Assembly: GCF_003854935.1 (NCBI RefSeq)
Contig: NZ_CP033969.1
Span: 310,001-374,000, forward strand
Length of the DNA: 64,000 nt
Reading direction: 5' to 3'
From: Cupriavidus pauculus
GTDB taxonomy: Bacteria > Pseudomonadota > Gammaproteobacteria > Burkholderiales > Burkholderiaceae
Every line of letters starts with the position of its first letter. Position 1 is the stretch's first letter. Made by a program: the position numbers and the translations under genes. This document shows, piece after piece, positions 29,596-39,803 of the stretch. The notes under the pieces are model-generated. The model was not told where the DNA came from and ran no database searches. It saw only the letters and a program-made list of their open reading frames with translations.

Positions 29596-30862
29596 CACCC
29601 TCGGTACCCTGGGCACCCCTGGCACCGGCCACGGCGAGCCGCACGACGTGGCCATCGTCGGCGGCGGCCCGGTGGGGCTGGCGCTGGCCTGCCAGTTGCT
29701 GCGCACCACGCCATGGCGCATCGTGCTGATCGATGCCGCCACGCCGGCCCGCGCCGCGCGCGACCCGCGCGCCATCGCGCTGTCGCACGGCAGCCGCCAG
29801 TTGCTGGAGCAGATTGGCGCGTGGCCCGTGCCGGCGCAGCCGATCGAGCACATCCACGTGTCGCAGCGCGGCCGCTTTGGCCATGTGAAGCTTCATCACG
29901 ACGACTACGGCGTGCCCGCGCTGGGCCACGTGGTCAAGTACGGCGACCTGTGCCTGGCGCTGGAACGCGCGCTGGCGCGGGCGGCCGACGCGGCGCCCGG
30001 CCGGCTGGAACGCGCGTTCGAGACCCGCATCGACGATCTCGACCAGGGCAGCGGCGACGATGCGCGCGCACGCCAGCCCGGCGCCGTGGTCCGGCTGACC
30101 GGCGTGTCGCACGCCGACCATGAGGGCCTGCCCGTGGCCTTTGCGGCCCGCATCGCCGTGCAGGCCGAAGGCGGGCTGTTCCACCAGCAGGCGCAGCGCC
30201 TGTCGCGCGGCACCGATCCGGCGCGCCGCCGCGACTACGGCCAGACGGCGATCATCGGCCACGTCACCTGCACGCAACCGCTGCCGGGCTGGGCCTGGGA
30301 ACGGTTCACCGACGAGGGGCCGCTGGCGCTGCTGCCGCACGAGGACCATGGTGTCACCGGCTACGCGCTGGTCTGGTGCTGCGCCCCGGAGCAGGCGCAG
30401 CGGCGGCTGGCACTGCCGGACGACCTGTTTGCCGATGAACTGGGCCGCGCCTTCGGCACGCGCATGGGCCGCTTCACGCTGGTGGGCAAGCGCCACGCGT
30501 TTCCGCTGGGCCTGAACGCGGCACCGGTCACGGTGCAGCACCGGGTGGTGGCCGTCGGCAATGCGGCGCAGACGCTACATCCGGTGGCCGGCCAGGGCCT
30601 GAACCTGGGCCTGCGCGACGCCTTCGCGCTGGCCGATTCCCTGCGCGCCGGCTGCACGCCGCAGGCGTTGCACGCCTTTGCGGGCCGCCACCGCCTGGAC
30701 CGCGCGATGACGATCGGCATCACCGACCTGCTGCCACGCGTGTTTGGCGTGGGCGGGCCGCTGGCGGCCCATGCGCGCGGCGCGTCGCTGGCCGCGCTGG
30801 CCTGCGTGGCGCCGCTCAAGCACGCGCTGGCGCGGCAGATGATGTTCGGCGCCCGGCGCTAG
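29573..30862 (+). CDS. ubiH: UbiH-type FAD monooxygenase of ubiquinone synthesis
   Basis: Flavoprotein hydroxylase, 429 residues, acting on the ubiquinone ring (C6 position for UbiH). The FAD-binding DVAIVGGGPVGLALA is at 25-39. A second FAD motif, GNAAQTLHPVAGQGLNLG (about 329-346), has the Asn in place of Asp that also marks E. coli UbiH. The pepP-ubiH pairing is also found in E. coli. The first 24 residues are Gly/Thr-rich and probably flexible. Other UbiH/UbiF/Coq6 relatives cannot be excluded. Confidence 0.88.
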   Translation: MTQPANADTLGTLGTPGTGHGEPHDVAIVGGGPVGLALACQLLRTTPWRIVLIDAATPARAARDPRAIALSHGSRQLLEQIGAWPVPAQPIEHIHVSQRGRFGHVKLHHDDYGVPALGHVVKYGDLCLALERALARAADAAPGRLERAFETRIDDLDQGSGDDARARQPGAVVRLTGVSHADHEGLPVAFAARIAVQAEGGLFHQQAQRLSRGTDPARRRDYGQTAIIGHVTCTQPLPGWAWERFTDEGPLALLPHEDHGVTGYALVWCCAPEQAQRRLALPDDLFADELGRAFGTRMGRFTLVGKRHAFPLGLNAAPVTVQHRVVAVGNAAQTLHPVAGQGLNLGLRDAFALADSLRAGCTPQALHAFAGRHRLDRAMTIGITDLLPRVFGVGGPLAAHARGASLAALACVAPLKHALARQMMFGARR

Positions 30863-30914
30863 CCGGCCGGATCAAGGTGCCGGGGCGTGCCGCCGCCCCC
30901 GCTCCATGATATTT

Positions 30915-30954
30915 GCTCATTTATTGGGCAACCGTACCGGTTTGGCGGTAAAAT
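30915..30954 (+). promoter_or_regulatory. dusB-fis promoter with a Fis-binding-site match
   Basis: A TAAAAT -10 candidate lies at 30949-30954, about 95 bases before the dusB start. Just upstream, 30915-30929 reads GCTCATTTATTGGGC. It matches the E. coli Fis consensus GNTYAAWWWTTRANC at 13 of 15 positions and overlaps where the -35 should be. In E. coli Fis represses its own dusB-fis promoter, so this site would fit autoregulation. The -10 assignment is by eye only. Confidence 0.5.
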
Positions 30955-31048
30955 CCCGGCCTCGCATACGACCCCCCGGCGCCGTTTGCCGGATTGCCGG
31001 CACCAGCCGGGCTTTCCTTTTTCGCTTCTTTCGCAACGCGCCGCCACC

Positions 31049-32116
31049 GTGCAGATCGGTCCCCACACGCTCCGCAACAACCTCTTTGTCGCCCCGATGG
31101 CCGGGGTGACGGACCGCCCGTTCCGGCAGCTCTGCAAGCAGCTCGGCGCCGGCTACGCAGTGTCCGAGATGGTCGCGTCGAACGCCCAGCTGTGGAAAAG
31201 CGAAAAGACCATGCGGCGTGCCAATCACACGGGCGAGGTCGAGCCGATCTCGGTGCAGATTGCCGGCGCCGAGCCGTCGATGATGGCCGAGGCGGCGCGC
31301 TACAACGTCGACCGTGGCGCGCAGATCATCGACATCAACATGGGCTGCCCGGCCAAGAAGGTCTGCAACGTGGCGGCCGGGTCGGCGCTGCTGCAGAACG
31401 AACCGCTCGTGGTGCGGATCGTCGAGGCCGTGGTGGGCGCCGTGGGCGACCGCGTGCCCGTGACGCTGAAGATCCGCACCGGCTGGGACCGCGAGCACAA
31501 GAACGCGCTGCGCGTGGCGCGCATGGCCCAGGACGCCGGCATCAGCATGCTGACGATCCACGGCCGCACCCGCGCCGACCTGTACCACGGCGAGGCCGAG
31601 TACGAGACCATTGCCGCGGTCAAGGCGGCGCTGCGCATCCCCGTGGTGGCCAACGGCGACATCACGTCGCCGCAGAAGGCGCGCCACGTGCTGCAGGTGA
31701 CCGGCGCCGACGCCATCATGATCGGCCGCGCCGCCCAGGGGCGCCCGTGGCTGTTCCGCGAGATCGAGCACTTCCTGAAGACGGGCGAGCTGCTGCCGTC
31801 GCCCGAGGTGGCCGAGATCCGCGCGATCATGAACCACCACCTGGCCGACCACTACGCGTTCTACGGCGAGTTCACCGGCGTGCGCACCGCGCGCAAGCAC
31901 ATCGCCTGGTACACGCGTGGGCTCAAGGGCGCGAACCTGTTCCGCCACCGGATGAACACGCTGGAAACCACGGACGCGCAGCTTGAGGCCGTGAATGCGT
32001 TCTTCGACGAGCAGGCGGCCATCTCGGACCGCCTGGTCTACGTCGACGACGCCGCCGCGCCGGACGCACAAGACAACATCGACAACAACAAGAAACGGGA
32101 ACTGCTTGCCGCATGA
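31049..32116 (+). CDS. dusB: tRNA-dihydrouridine synthase DusB
   Basis: FMN-dependent reductase that forms dihydrouridine in the tRNA D-loop, 355 residues. The start is a GTG giving QIGPHTLRNNLFVAPMAGVTD, the family N-terminus. The catalytic cysteine is C100 in NMGCPAKKVCN. The flavin-phosphate motif VANGDITSPQKA follows, with a short Asp/Asn/Lys-rich tail. Its stop overlaps the fis ATG (ATGA), the classic dusB-fis operon. Confidence 0.96.
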   Translation: MQIGPHTLRNNLFVAPMAGVTDRPFRQLCKQLGAGYAVSEMVASNAQLWKSEKTMRRANHTGEVEPISVQIAGAEPSMMAEAARYNVDRGAQIIDINMGCPAKKVCNVAAGSALLQNEPLVVRIVEAVVGAVGDRVPVTLKIRTGWDREHKNALRVARMAQDAGISMLTIHGRTRADLYHGEAEYETIAAVKAALRIPVVANGDITSPQKARHVLQVTGADAIMIGRAAQGRPWLFREIEHFLKTGELLPSPEVAEIRAIMNHHLADHYAFYGEFTGVRTARKHIAWYTRGLKGANLFRHRMNTLETTDAQLEAVNAFFDEQAAISDRLVYVDDAAAPDAQDNIDNNKKRELLAA

Positions 32117-32346
32117 GCCGCAACGCCATCGACCAATGTATCCGGGACAGCCTGGATACCTACTTTCGCGACCTGGACGGCGAAGTGCCGTCCAACATGT
32201 ACAACATGGTGCTGGAGGCCGTGGAGCGGCCGCTGCTGGAAGCCGTGATGGTGCGCGCCGAGCGCAACCAGTCGCTGGCGGCCGCGTACCTGGGCATCAA
32301 CCGCAACACCCTTCGCAAGAAGCTGCAGCAACACGGATTACTTTGA
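32113..32346 (+). CDS. fis: DNA-binding protein Fis
   Basis: Nucleoid-associated, growth-phase-dependent DNA-bending protein, 77 residues, shorter than the 98-residue E. coli protein because the N-terminal beta-hairpin is reduced. The C-terminal helix-turn-helix [22 protein letters not shown] is intact. It is translationally coupled to dusB and followed 16 bases later by purH. Confidence 0.94.
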   Translation: MSRNAIDQCIRDSLDTYFRDLDGEVPSNMYNMVLEAVERPLLEAVMVRAERNQSLAAAYLGINRNTLRKKLQQHGLL

Positions 32347-32362
32347 CGCGTTCCCCCAAGCC

Positions 32363-33937
32363 ATGATCAAGCAAGCACTCCTTTCCGTCTCCGACAAGAC
32401 CGGCATCGTCGACTTCGCGCGCGAACTGAACGCGCTCGGCGTGACGCTGCTTTCCACCGGCGGCACCGCCAAACTGCTGGCCGACGCCGGGCTGCCGGTC
32501 ACGGAAGTGGCCGACTACACCGGCTTTCCCGAAATGCTGGACGGCCGCGTCAAGACGCTGCACCCGAAGGTGCACGGCGGCATCCTGGCCCGCCGCGACC
32601 TGCCCGAGCACATGGCCGCGCTGGCCGAGCACAAGATCCCGACGATCGACCTGCTGGTGGTCAACCTGTACCCGTTCCAGCAGACCGTGGCCAAGGACGA
32701 CTGCACGCTGCCCGACGCCATCGAGAACATCGACATCGGCGGCCCCACCATGCTGCGCTCGGCCGCCAAGAACCACCGCGACGTGACCGTGATCGTCGAT
32801 CCGGCCGACTACGCCGTGGTGCTGGACGAAATGCGCGCCAACGGCAACGCCGTGGGCTACGACACGAACTTCCGCCTGGCGACCAAGGTCTTCGCGCACA
32901 CGGCCCAGTACGACGGCGCAATCACCAACTACCTGACCAGCCTGGGCAGCGACAAGTCGCACCAGGGCCGCAGCAGCTACCCGCAGACGCTGAACCTGGC
33001 CTTCGAGAAGGTGCAGGAAATGCGCTACGGCGAGAACCCGCACCAGTCGGCCGCGTTCTACCGCGACCTGAAGGCCGTGGACGGCGCGCTGGCCAACTAC
33101 GTGCAGCTGCAGGGCAAGGAACTGTCGTACAACAACATCGCCGACGCCGATGCGGCCTGGGAGTGCGTGAAGTCGTTCGAGGCGGCAGCCGGCGCGGCCT
33201 GCGTGATCATCAAGCACGCCAACCCGTGCGGCGTGGCGGTGGGCGCCAACGCGCTGGAAGCGTACGAAAAGGCGTTCAAGACCGACTCGACCTCGGCCTT
33301 CGGCGGCATCATCGCGTTCAACGTCGAGCTGGACGAGGCGGCCGCCCAGGCCGTGGCGAAGCAGTTTGTCGAAGTGCTGATTGCCCCGTCGTTCAGCACC
33401 GCCGCGCGCAACGTGTTCGCGGCCAAGCAGAACGTGCGCCTGCTGGAGATTCCGCTGGGCGGCGGCGTGAACCAGTTCGACCTGAAGCGCGTGGGCGGCG
33501 GCCTGCTGGTGCAGGGCCCGGACGCGCGCAACGTGCAGCCGTCCGAGCTGCGCGTGGTGACGCGCCGCCACCCAACGCCCAAGGAAATGGACGACCTGAT
33601 GTTCGCGTGGCGCGTGGCCAAGTTCGTCAAGTCGAACGCCATCGTGTTCTGCGGCAACGGCATGACGCTGGGCGTGGGCGCCGGCCAGATGAGCCGCGTG
33701 GATTCGGCCCGCATCGCCAGCATCAAGGCCCAGAACGCCGGGCTGTCGCTGGCCGGCTCGGCCGTGGCGTCGGACGCGTTCTTCCCGTTCCGTGACGGCC
33801 TGGACGTGGTGGTGGACGCCGGCGCCACGGTCGTGATCCAGCCGGGCGGCTCGATGCGCGACGACGAGGTGATTGCCGCGGCCGACGAGCGCGGCATCGC
33901 CATGGTGCTGACGGGAACGCGGCACTTCCGGCATTAA
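32363..33937 (+). CDS. purH: Bifunctional AICAR transformylase / IMP cyclohydrolase PurH
   Basis: Catalyses the last two steps of IMP synthesis; 524 residues. The N-terminal MGS-like IMP cyclohydrolase domain (about 1-145) starts [21 protein letters not shown]. The AICAR transformylase domain includes the KHANPCG motif and the C-terminal [18 protein letters not shown]. It is located directly after fis and 18 bases before ruvC. Confidence 0.98.
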   Translation: MIKQALLSVSDKTGIVDFARELNALGVTLLSTGGTAKLLADAGLPVTEVADYTGFPEMLDGRVKTLHPKVHGGILARRDLPEHMAALAEHKIPTIDLLVVNLYPFQQTVAKDDCTLPDAIENIDIGGPTMLRSAAKNHRDVTVIVDPADYAVVLDEMRANGNAVGYDTNFRLATKVFAHTAQYDGAITNYLTSLGSDKSHQGRSSYPQTLNLAFEKVQEMRYGENPHQSAAFYRDLKAVDGALANYVQLQGKELSYNNIADADAAWECVKSFEAAAGAACVIIKHANPCGVAVGANALEAYEKAFKTDSTSAFGGIIAFNVELDEAAAQAVAKQFVEVLIAPSFSTAARNVFAAKQNVRLLEIPLGGGVNQFDLKRVGGGLLVQGPDARNVQPSELRVVTRRHPTPKEMDDLMFAWRVAKFVKSNAIVFCGNGMTLGVGAGQMSRVDSARIASIKAQNAGLSLAGSAVASDAFFPFRDGLDVVVDAGATVVIQPGGSMRDDEVIAAADERGIAMVLTGTRHFRH

Positions 33938-33955
33938 GCCGGCGCCCGCCGCTTC

Positions 33956-34501
33956 ATGCGCATCCTCGGCATCGACCCCGGCCTGCGGACCACCGGCTTT
34001 GGCGTGCTGGAAAAGCACGGCAGCAAGCTGGCGTACGTGGCGTCGGGCACCATCCGCAGCAATGGCGACGAAAGCCTGCCGCAGCGGCTGAAGACGCTCT
34101 ACGACGGCATTGCCGAGGTGGCGCGCACCTACGCGCCCGACTGCGCGGCCATCGAGAAGGTGTTCGTCAACGTCAACCCGCAGTCCACGCTGATGCTGGG
34201 GCAGGCGCGCGGCGCCGCCATCTGCGGCCTGGTGGGCCAGGGGCTGACGGTGCACGAGTACACCGCGCTGCAGCTCAAGGTGGCCGTGGTCGGCTACGGC
34301 CGGGCCAACAAGGAACAGGTGCAGGAGATGGTGATGCGGCTGCTGTCGCTGTCCGGCCGCCCCAGTTCCGACGCGGCCGACGCGCTGGGCGTGGCGATCT
34401 GCCACGCCAACGGCGGCGACACGCTCGGCACGCTCGCCGGCATGGCGCCGGACCTGGCCCGCAAGGGGCTGCGCGTCCGGCGTGGCCGCCTGATCGGCTG
34501 A
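33956..34501 (+). CDS. ruvC: Holliday junction resolvase RuvC
   Basis: Dimeric RNase H-fold endonuclease that cuts four-way junctions, 181 residues. The four acidic catalytic residues are D7 (ILGIDPGL), E67 (AAIEKVF), D139 and D142 ([15 protein letters not shown]). It sits apart from ruvA and ruvB, separated by the glpQ gene, but on the same strand. Confidence 0.97.
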   Translation: MRILGIDPGLRTTGFGVLEKHGSKLAYVASGTIRSNGDESLPQRLKTLYDGIAEVARTYAPDCAAIEKVFVNVNPQSTLMLGQARGAAICGLVGQGLTVHEYTALQLKVAVVGYGRANKEQVQEMVMRLLSLSGRPSSDAADALGVAICHANGGDTLGTLAGMAPDLARKGLRVRRGRLIG

Positions 34502-34609
34502 TCGGCTGATCGGCCAATGCGCTTCGGCGGACCGCCCGTCCGCCGCCCTCTCCTCCCCCGCCCGGCTCGCTTAGAATTTGCGTTCGAGATCCCGCCAGGA
34601 ACGCCCCCG

Positions 34610-35776
34610 ATGCCGCACGCCCTTGCTCGCCGTCTTTCCCTTGCCGCCGCCACTGCCACGCTGATCGCGGGCTGCGCCACGCCGCCGCGCGCGCCGGTGG
34701 CTCCGGCGCCGCCGGCCGCGCAGGCCCCGGCGCCGGCCGCGACGGCCCGCCCGCCGGCCCCGCCCGCGCTGGTCATCGGCCACCGGGGCGCCAGCGCGCT
34801 GCGGCCCGAGCACACGCTGGCGTCGTACCAGAAGGCCATCGACGACGGCGCCGACATCATCGAGCCCGACCTGGTGGCCACGCGCGACGGCGTACTCGTG
34901 GCGCGGCACGAGAACAACATCACCGGCACCACCAACGTAGCCGAGGTGCCCGAGTTTGCGGGCCGGCGCCGCATCAAGGTCATCGACGGCGAACGTATCG
35001 ACGGCTGGTTCACCGAGGACTTCACGCTGGCCGAGCTGAAGACGCTGCGCGCCCGCGAGCGCATTCCGAACCTGCGGCCCTACAACGCCAAGCTGAACGA
35101 CCAGTTCGAGATTCCCACGCTCGACGAGATCCTGAAGCTGGCCGAACAGGCGTCGGCCCGGCGCGGCAGCCGCGTCGGCATCTATCCCGAACTGAAGCAC
35201 CCGAGCTACTTCCGCGGCATCGGCCTGCCGCTGGAGGAAAAGCTGGCCGCCGCGCTGCAGCACAGCAGCTACGCCCGCACCGCGCCCGTCTACGTGCAGT
35301 CGTTCGAGGTAGGCCCGCTGCGCACGATGAAGCGGCTGCTGGGCGCGTCGATGCCCAACGTGCGGATCGTGCAGTTGCTGGGCAGCGCCCAGGGCCGCCC
35401 CGCCGACTGGCGCCTGGCCGGCGACAGCCGCACCTATGCGTCGATGCTGACCCCGCTGGGCCTGCGCGAGGTGGCCACCTACGCCAACGGCATCGGCCCC
35501 GAGAAAAGCCTGGTGATCCCGCGCGACCATGCCGGCGGCCTGGGCGCGCCCACGGCGCTGGTGGCCAACGCCCACGCGGCCGGGCTGACCGTCCATCCGT
35601 ACACGTTCCGCCCCGAAAACAGCTTCCTGCCCCGGCCGCTGCGCGCGCCGGGCGGCGACGCCACGCGCAGCCCGGACGGCATGGTGCGCGAGGTGCAGGC
35701 GTTCATCGCGGCCGGCGTGGATGGCTTCTTCACCGACGACCCGGCGCTGGGCCGCCGCGCGGTGGACGGGCGCTGA
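34610..35776 (+). CDS. glpQ: Glycerophosphodiester phosphodiesterase lipoprotein
   Basis: Hydrolyses glycerophosphodiesters to glycerol-3-phosphate; 388 residues. The N-terminus is a lipoprotein signal (ATLIAGC, lipidated Cys22) followed by a Pro/Ala linker (about 25-55). The GDPD catalytic [16 protein letters not shown] and the metal-binding [13 protein letters not shown] and PELKHPSYF are present, with FFTDDP near the end. A periplasmic-facing location is expected. A TAGAAT element at 34572-34577 may be its own -10. It interrupts the ruvC-ruvAB order. Confidence 0.93.
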   Translation: MPHALARRLSLAAATATLIAGCATPPRAPVAPAPPAAQAPAPAATARPPAPPALVIGHRGASALRPEHTLASYQKAIDDGADIIEPDLVATRDGVLVARHENNITGTTNVAEVPEFAGRRRIKVIDGERIDGWFTEDFTLAELKTLRARERIPNLRPYNAKLNDQFEIPTLDEILKLAEQASARRGSRVGIYPELKHPSYFRGIGLPLEEKLAAALQHSSYARTAPVYVQSFEVGPLRTMKRLLGASMPNVRIVQLLGSAQGRPADWRLAGDSRTYASMLTPLGLREVATYANGIGPEKSLVIPRDHAGGLGAPTALVANAHAAGLTVHPYTFRPENSFLPRPLRAPGGDATRSPDGMVREVQAFIAAGVDGFFTDDPALGRRAVDGR

Positions 35777-35849
35777 CCGGGCCATTGCGGCGCCCTGCGT
35801 TGCACGCGGCCGCGCTACACTGGCGCGCAATTCATCCTTCGCACCCATC

Positions 35850-36428
35850 ATGATCGGACGCATCGCCGGCACCCTGCTCGAAAAGAACCCTCCGCACCTG
35901 CTCGTGGACTGCCACGGCGTGGGCTACGAGATCGCTGTGCCGATGAGCACGTTCTACAACCTGCCGGCCGTGGGCCATCCCGTGACGCTGCTCACGCAGC
36001 AGATCGTCCGCGAGGACGCCCACCTGCTGTTCGGCTTCGGCACCGCCACCGAGCGCAACACGTTCCGCGAGCTGATCAAGATCACCGGCATCGGCGCGCG
36101 GATGGCGCTGGCGGTGCTGTCCGGGCTGTCCGTGGCGGAACTGGCGCAGGCCGTGACGATGCAGGAAGCGGGCCGGCTGACCAAGATCCCCGGCATCGGC
36201 AAGAAAACGGCCGAGCGGCTACTGCTGGAGCTGAAGGGCAAGCTGGGCGCCGAGCTGGGCCACGCGCCGGGCACCACACCGGCGCCGGACAGCGCCGACA
36301 TCCTGAACGCGCTGCTGGCGCTGGGCTACTCCGAGAAGGAAGCCACGCTGGCCATCAAGCAGGTGCCGGCCGGCACCGGCGTGTCCGAGGGCATCAAGCT
36401 GGCGCTCAAGGCGCTGTCGAAGGGCTAG
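35850..36428 (+). CDS. ruvA: Holliday junction DNA helicase subunit RuvA
   Basis: Tetrameric junction-binding protein that loads RuvB; 192 residues. The N-terminal OB fold begins [24 protein letters not shown]. Two helix-hairpin-helix motifs follow ([16 protein letters not shown] and [16 protein letters not shown]), and the flexible linker leads to a C-terminal RuvB-binding domain ([15 protein letters not shown]). ruvB follows after 49 bases. Confidence 0.97.
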   Translation: MIGRIAGTLLEKNPPHLLVDCHGVGYEIAVPMSTFYNLPAVGHPVTLLTQQIVREDAHLLFGFGTATERNTFRELIKITGIGARMALAVLSGLSVAELAQAVTMQEAGRLTKIPGIGKKTAERLLLELKGKLGAELGHAPGTTPAPDSADILNALLALGYSEKEATLAIKQVPAGTGVSEGIKLALKALSKG

Positions 36429-36477
36429 GACGCGGCCCATGGCGGGTAGAATGGAGCCATCCCGCCTGTGACCCGCC

Positions 36478-37545
36478 ATGATAGAAACCGACAAGCTGAC
36501 TGGTGACCGCCCGCCCGAGCGCGTCATCGCCGCCACGCCCGCCTCCACCCAGGAGGAAGCCTTCGAACGCGCGCTGCGGCCCAAGCTGCTGGACGAGTAC
36601 GTGGGCCAGGAAAAGGTGCGCGGCCAGCTCGACATCTTCATGCACGCGGCCCGCAAGCGCCGCGAGGCACTGGACCACGTGCTGCTGTTCGGCCCGCCTG
36701 GCCTGGGCAAGACCACGCTGGCGCACATCATCGCGCGCGAGATGGGCGTGAACCTGCGCCAGACGTCCGGCCCGGTGCTGGAACGGCCCGGCGACCTGGC
36801 CGCGCTGCTGACCAACCTCGAAGCCAACGACGTCCTGTTCATCGACGAGATCCACCGGCTGTCGCCCGTGGTCGAGGAAATCCTGTACCCGGCGCTGGAG
36901 GACTACCAGATCGACATCATGATCGGCGAAGGCCCGGCGGCCCGCTCGGTCAAGCTGGACCTGCAGCCGTTCACGCTGGTGGGGGCCACCACGCGCGCCG
37001 GCATGCTGACCAACCCGCTGCGCGACCGGTTCGGCATCGTGGCGCGGCTGGAGTTCTACACGCCCGACGAACTGGCGCGCATCGTGGCGCGGTCTGCGCA
37101 CCTGCTCAACGCGGCCATCGACCCGGCCGGCGCGCTGGAGATTGCCCGCCGGGCGCGCGGCACGCCCCGGATTGTCAACCGGCTGCTGCGCCGCGTGCGC
37201 GACTACGCCGAGGTCAAGGGCGACGGCACCATCACGCGCGATCTGGCCGACAAGGCGCTGGCGATGCTGGACGTCGACACGGTCGGCTTCGACTTGATGG
37301 ACCGCAAGCTGCTGGAGGCCGTGCTGCACAAGTTCGACGGCGGCCCGGTGGGCGTGGACAACCTGGCGGCCGCCATTGGCGAGGCGCGCGACACGATCGA
37401 GGACGTGCTGGAGCCGTATTTGATCCAGCAGGGTTACCTGCAGCGCACCCCGCGCGGGCGCGTGGCCACGGCCGCCGCGTATCGCCATTTCGGCCTGGCC
37501 ACGCCCCGGTCGGACGCCGGCGGCGACATGTTCGACGCCCCCTAG
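36478..37545 (+). CDS. ruvB: Holliday junction branch-migration ATPase RuvB
   Basis: Hexameric AAA+ motor driving branch migration, 355 residues. Walker A GPPGLGKT is at 72-79 and Walker B FIDEIHR at 121-127. Sensor and arginine-finger regions are present ([18 protein letters not shown]), and a C-terminal winged-helix domain ends the protein. A TAGAAT element at 36447-36452 before its ATG may give ruvB its own promoter in addition to ruvA read-through. Confidence 0.97.
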   Translation: MIETDKLTGDRPPERVIAATPASTQEEAFERALRPKLLDEYVGQEKVRGQLDIFMHAARKRREALDHVLLFGPPGLGKTTLAHIIAREMGVNLRQTSGPVLERPGDLAALLTNLEANDVLFIDEIHRLSPVVEEILYPALEDYQIDIMIGEGPAARSVKLDLQPFTLVGATTRAGMLTNPLRDRFGIVARLEFYTPDELARIVARSAHLLNAAIDPAGALEIARRARGTPRIVNRLLRRVRDYAEVKGDGTITRDLADKALAMLDVDTVGFDLMDRKLLEAVLHKFDGGPVGVDNLAAAIGEARDTIEDVLEPYLIQQGYLQRTPRGRVATAAAYRHFGLATPRSDAGGDMFDAP

Positions 37546-37683
37546 CCCGCCATCGCGGGCCGTCAATTAAACGTTTTCTCAGGGCCTGCAAATTTTTTCG
37601 AAGTGGATTGCCCGCCTATGGCGGGTTGTCCACAATGGCTGCATCCTTTTTACAAAACGCGCCTACGCGCCTTAAGGACTGCC
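37546..37683. repeat. Short palindromes after ruvB
   Basis: The gap contains GCCCGC/GCGGGC (37545-37550 with 37555-37560) and CCCGCC/GGCGGG (37611-37616 with 37620-37625). These two small palindromes share the core CCCGC. Either could terminate the ruvB transcript, though neither is followed by a U run. No gene is seen in the gap. Confidence 0.35.
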
Positions 37684-38274
37684 ATGAAACTGCGAGCCAG
37701 AACCGCCCTTTCCGCCGCCGCCTGCCTGATGTTCGCCTGGGCCGGCGCCGCCCATGCGCAAAAGCCGTCGACGCCCGCGCCGATCGGCGTGGCCGAGGAG
37801 GCCGTGGTCAGCGGCAAGGTGGTCGACATCGACGCCTCGACCAACGCGGTGCTGGTGCAGGGCCCGCGCGGCAACCTGGTGGAGATCGTGGCCGGCGACG
37901 AGGCCAAGAACATCGGCAACGTCCGGAAGGGCGACATCGTCACGCTGACGCGCGGCGCCGCCATCGTGGCCGCGCTGGAGCCGATCGGCAGCAAGGACAC
38001 GGCGCTGATGGAACAGGTGGAGCGCGTGTCGCGCGCGCCCGAGGGCGGCAAGCCCGGCGTGATGCGCGAGATCACCACGACCATCACCGCGCAGATCACC
38101 AACGTCGACACGGCCCGCCGCACGGTCACGTTCCGCGGCCCGCGCGAGACGCTGCGCACCGTCAAGGTCCAGGACCCGAACATCGACCTGGCATCGATCA
38201 AGAAGGGCCAGATGGCCAAGTTCGTAATCAAGGAAGTGGTGGCGATCACGGTCAAGGCGCCGGCCGCCGGCTGA
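37684..38274 (+). CDS. Exported protein with two repeated beta domains
   Basis: This gene encodes 196 residues. A signal peptide ends AHA near residue 23 (SAAACLMFAWAGAAHA). The mature part contains two similar units. The first (about 40-95) reads GKVVDIDASTNAVLVQGPRGNLVEIV, then VRKGDIVTLT. The second (about 135-190) reads AQITNVDTARRTVTFRGPRETLRTVKV, then IKKGQMAKFVI. Such a repeated, all-beta pattern resembles small OB-like or DUF5666-type folds. The function is unknown. It lies 50 bases before the SYLF-domain lipoprotein gene, so the two may be co-expressed in the periplasm. Confidence 0.85.
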   Translation: MKLRARTALSAAACLMFAWAGAAHAQKPSTPAPIGVAEEAVVSGKVVDIDASTNAVLVQGPRGNLVEIVAGDEAKNIGNVRKGDIVTLTRGAAIVAALEPIGSKDTALMEQVERVSRAPEGGKPGVMREITTTITAQITNVDTARRTVTFRGPRETLRTVKVQDPNIDLASIKKGQMAKFVIKEVVAITVKAPAAG

Positions 38275-38324
38275 GCCGCCTCCCCCCCTCCCTCTGACGC
38301 AGCACCTATTCCAGGAGACGACAA

Positions 38325-38912
38325 ATGGATCGACGTCAGTTCGTGACCCGCGTGGCCGGGTCGGGCCTGCTGGTGGCCACGGCCGCCTTTGCGGCCGGCT
38401 GCACGACCACCGGCACCGGCGCCGGCACCGATGCGGCGGCCAAGCGCAAGGAAATCGACGCCGGCGCGGACGGCGCGCTGAACCGGCTCTATGCGTCGGT
38501 GAAGAACGCCCAGGAGCTGGGCAACCGCGCGCAGGGCATCCTGATCTTCCCGCGCGTGCTGTCCGGCGGGCTGGTGGTGGGCGGCGAGTACGGCGACGGC
38601 GCGCTGCGCAGCAAGGGCGCCACGCAGGGCTACTACCGGACCATTGCCGGGTCGATCGGCCTGACCGCCGGCGGCCAGTCGCGCTCGGTCATCATCATGT
38701 TCATGACGCCCGACGCGTACAACAAGTTCGTGCAGTCCAAGGGCTGGACCGTGGGCGCCGACGCCAGCGTGGCGCTGGCCAAGGTGGGCGCCAACGGCAT
38801 GGTCGACACGGTCACGGCCCAGCAGCCGGTGATCGCCTTCGTGCAAACCAACGCCGGCCTGATGGTCGATGTGTCGCTGAACGGCGCCAAGATCAGCAAG
38901 CTGGACCTGTAG
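38325..38912 (+). CDS. SYLF/YSC84-domain lipoprotein
   Basis: A 195-residue protein with a twin-arginine-like N-terminus (DRRQFVTRV) and a lipobox (TAAFAAGC), so it may be Tat-exported and lipidated. The remaining sequence fits the YSC84/SYLF lipid-binding fold (AQGILIFPRVLSGGLVVGGEYGDGAL, SVIIMFMTPDAYNKFV). In eukaryotes this fold binds phosphoinositides; the bacterial role is not established. GGAGACGAC before the ATG is a good ribosome site, and a strong terminator follows the gene. Confidence 0.85.
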   Translation: MDRRQFVTRVAGSGLLVATAAFAAGCTTTGTGAGTDAAAKRKEIDAGADGALNRLYASVKNAQELGNRAQGILIFPRVLSGGLVVGGEYGDGALRSKGATQGYYRTIAGSIGLTAGGQSRSVIIMFMTPDAYNKFVQSKGWTVGADASVALAKVGANGMVDTVTAQQPVIAFVQTNAGLMVDVSLNGAKISKLDL

Positions 38913-38957
38913 CGGTTCGATGGTGCCGCCCCGCCGCCGGGGTGGCAGATGGACGAT

Positions 38958-38987
38958 GCCCGGCTCCGGCCGGGCTTTTTTTCGTCC
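38958..38987 (+). terminator. Rho-independent terminator after the SYLF gene
   Basis: The stem GCCCGG (38958-38963) pairs with CCGGGC (38970-38975) across a 6-base loop and is followed by a run of seven T residues (38976-38982). It ends the plus-strand transcript of the two exported-protein genes. Confidence 0.85.
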
Positions 38988-39053
38988 GTGCGACGCATCC
39001 GCCGCGCCGCTGGCATAATCGCCCGAAACCTGTCCCCGCCCCCGGATCTCCCC

Positions 39054-39788
39054 ATGCCCGACCCGCTTGCCGCCCCCGCCCCCTCCGGCCACACCGGGCG
39101 CGTCTATCGCTACTACGACCTCGTGATGGTGGCGTTCGTCACGGTGCTGCTGTGCTCGAACCTGATCGGCGCGGCCAAGGCGGCGCAGGTGACGCTGCCG
39201 GTCATCGGCCCGGTCACCTTCGGCGCCGGGGTGCTGTTCTTCCCGGTCTCGTACATCTTTGGCGACGTGCTGACCGAGGTCTACGGCTACGGCCGCGACC
39301 GCCGCGTGGTGTGGGCCGGCTTTGCGGCGCTGGCGTTTGCCACGTTCATGGCCTTCGTGGTGCTGCGCATGCCGGTGGCGCCTTTCATGCACGACTACCA
39401 GAAGAGCCTGGAAGACGTGTTCGGCAACACCTGGCGAATCGCGCTGGGATCGCTGATCGCGTTCTGCTGTGGCAGTTTCGCCAACAGCTACACGCTGGCC
39501 AAGATGAAGCTGTGGACTGGCGGGCGCTGGCTGTGGACGCGCACGATCGGCTCGACGCTGGCCGGGGAGCTGGTCGATTCGTCGCTGTTCTACGTGATTG
39601 CGTTCTACGGGATCTGGCCGCTGGAAAAGGTCATCCAGGTAGCCATCGCACAGTACGTGCTGAAGACCGGCTGGGAGGTCGTGATGACCCCGGTCACCTA
39701 CAAGGTGGTGGCGTTCCTGAAGCGTGCCGAGAACGAGGACTGGTACGACCGCGACACGAACTTCACGCCGTTCCGGCTGCGCGTCTGA
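39054..39788 (+). CDS. Queuosine-precursor transporter (YhhQ/VUT family)
   Basis: Inner-membrane protein of 244 residues with about six helices. The family motifs VLLCSNLIGAAKAA, FPVSYIFGDVLTEVYGYGR and the C-terminal MTPVTYKVVAFLKRAENEDWYD identify the YhhQ / vitamin-uptake (ECF-like) group. Members import the preQ0/preQ1 precursors of queuosine in tested cases. The start at 39054 gives the first helix directly; upstream in-frame codons belong to the terminator region. A CATAAT element at 39014-39019 is a possible -10. Confidence 0.88.
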   Translation: MPDPLAAPAPSGHTGRVYRYYDLVMVAFVTVLLCSNLIGAAKAAQVTLPVIGPVTFGAGVLFFPVSYIFGDVLTEVYGYGRDRRVVWAGFAALAFATFMAFVVLRMPVAPFMHDYQKSLEDVFGNTWRIALGSLIAFCCGSFANSYTLAKMKLWTGGRWLWTRTIGSTLAGELVDSSLFYVIAFYGIWPLEKVIQVAIAQYVLKTGWEVVMTPVTYKVVAFLKRAENEDWYDRDTNFTPFRLRV

Positions 39789-39803
39789 GGGCCGGGCCGG
39801 AGT

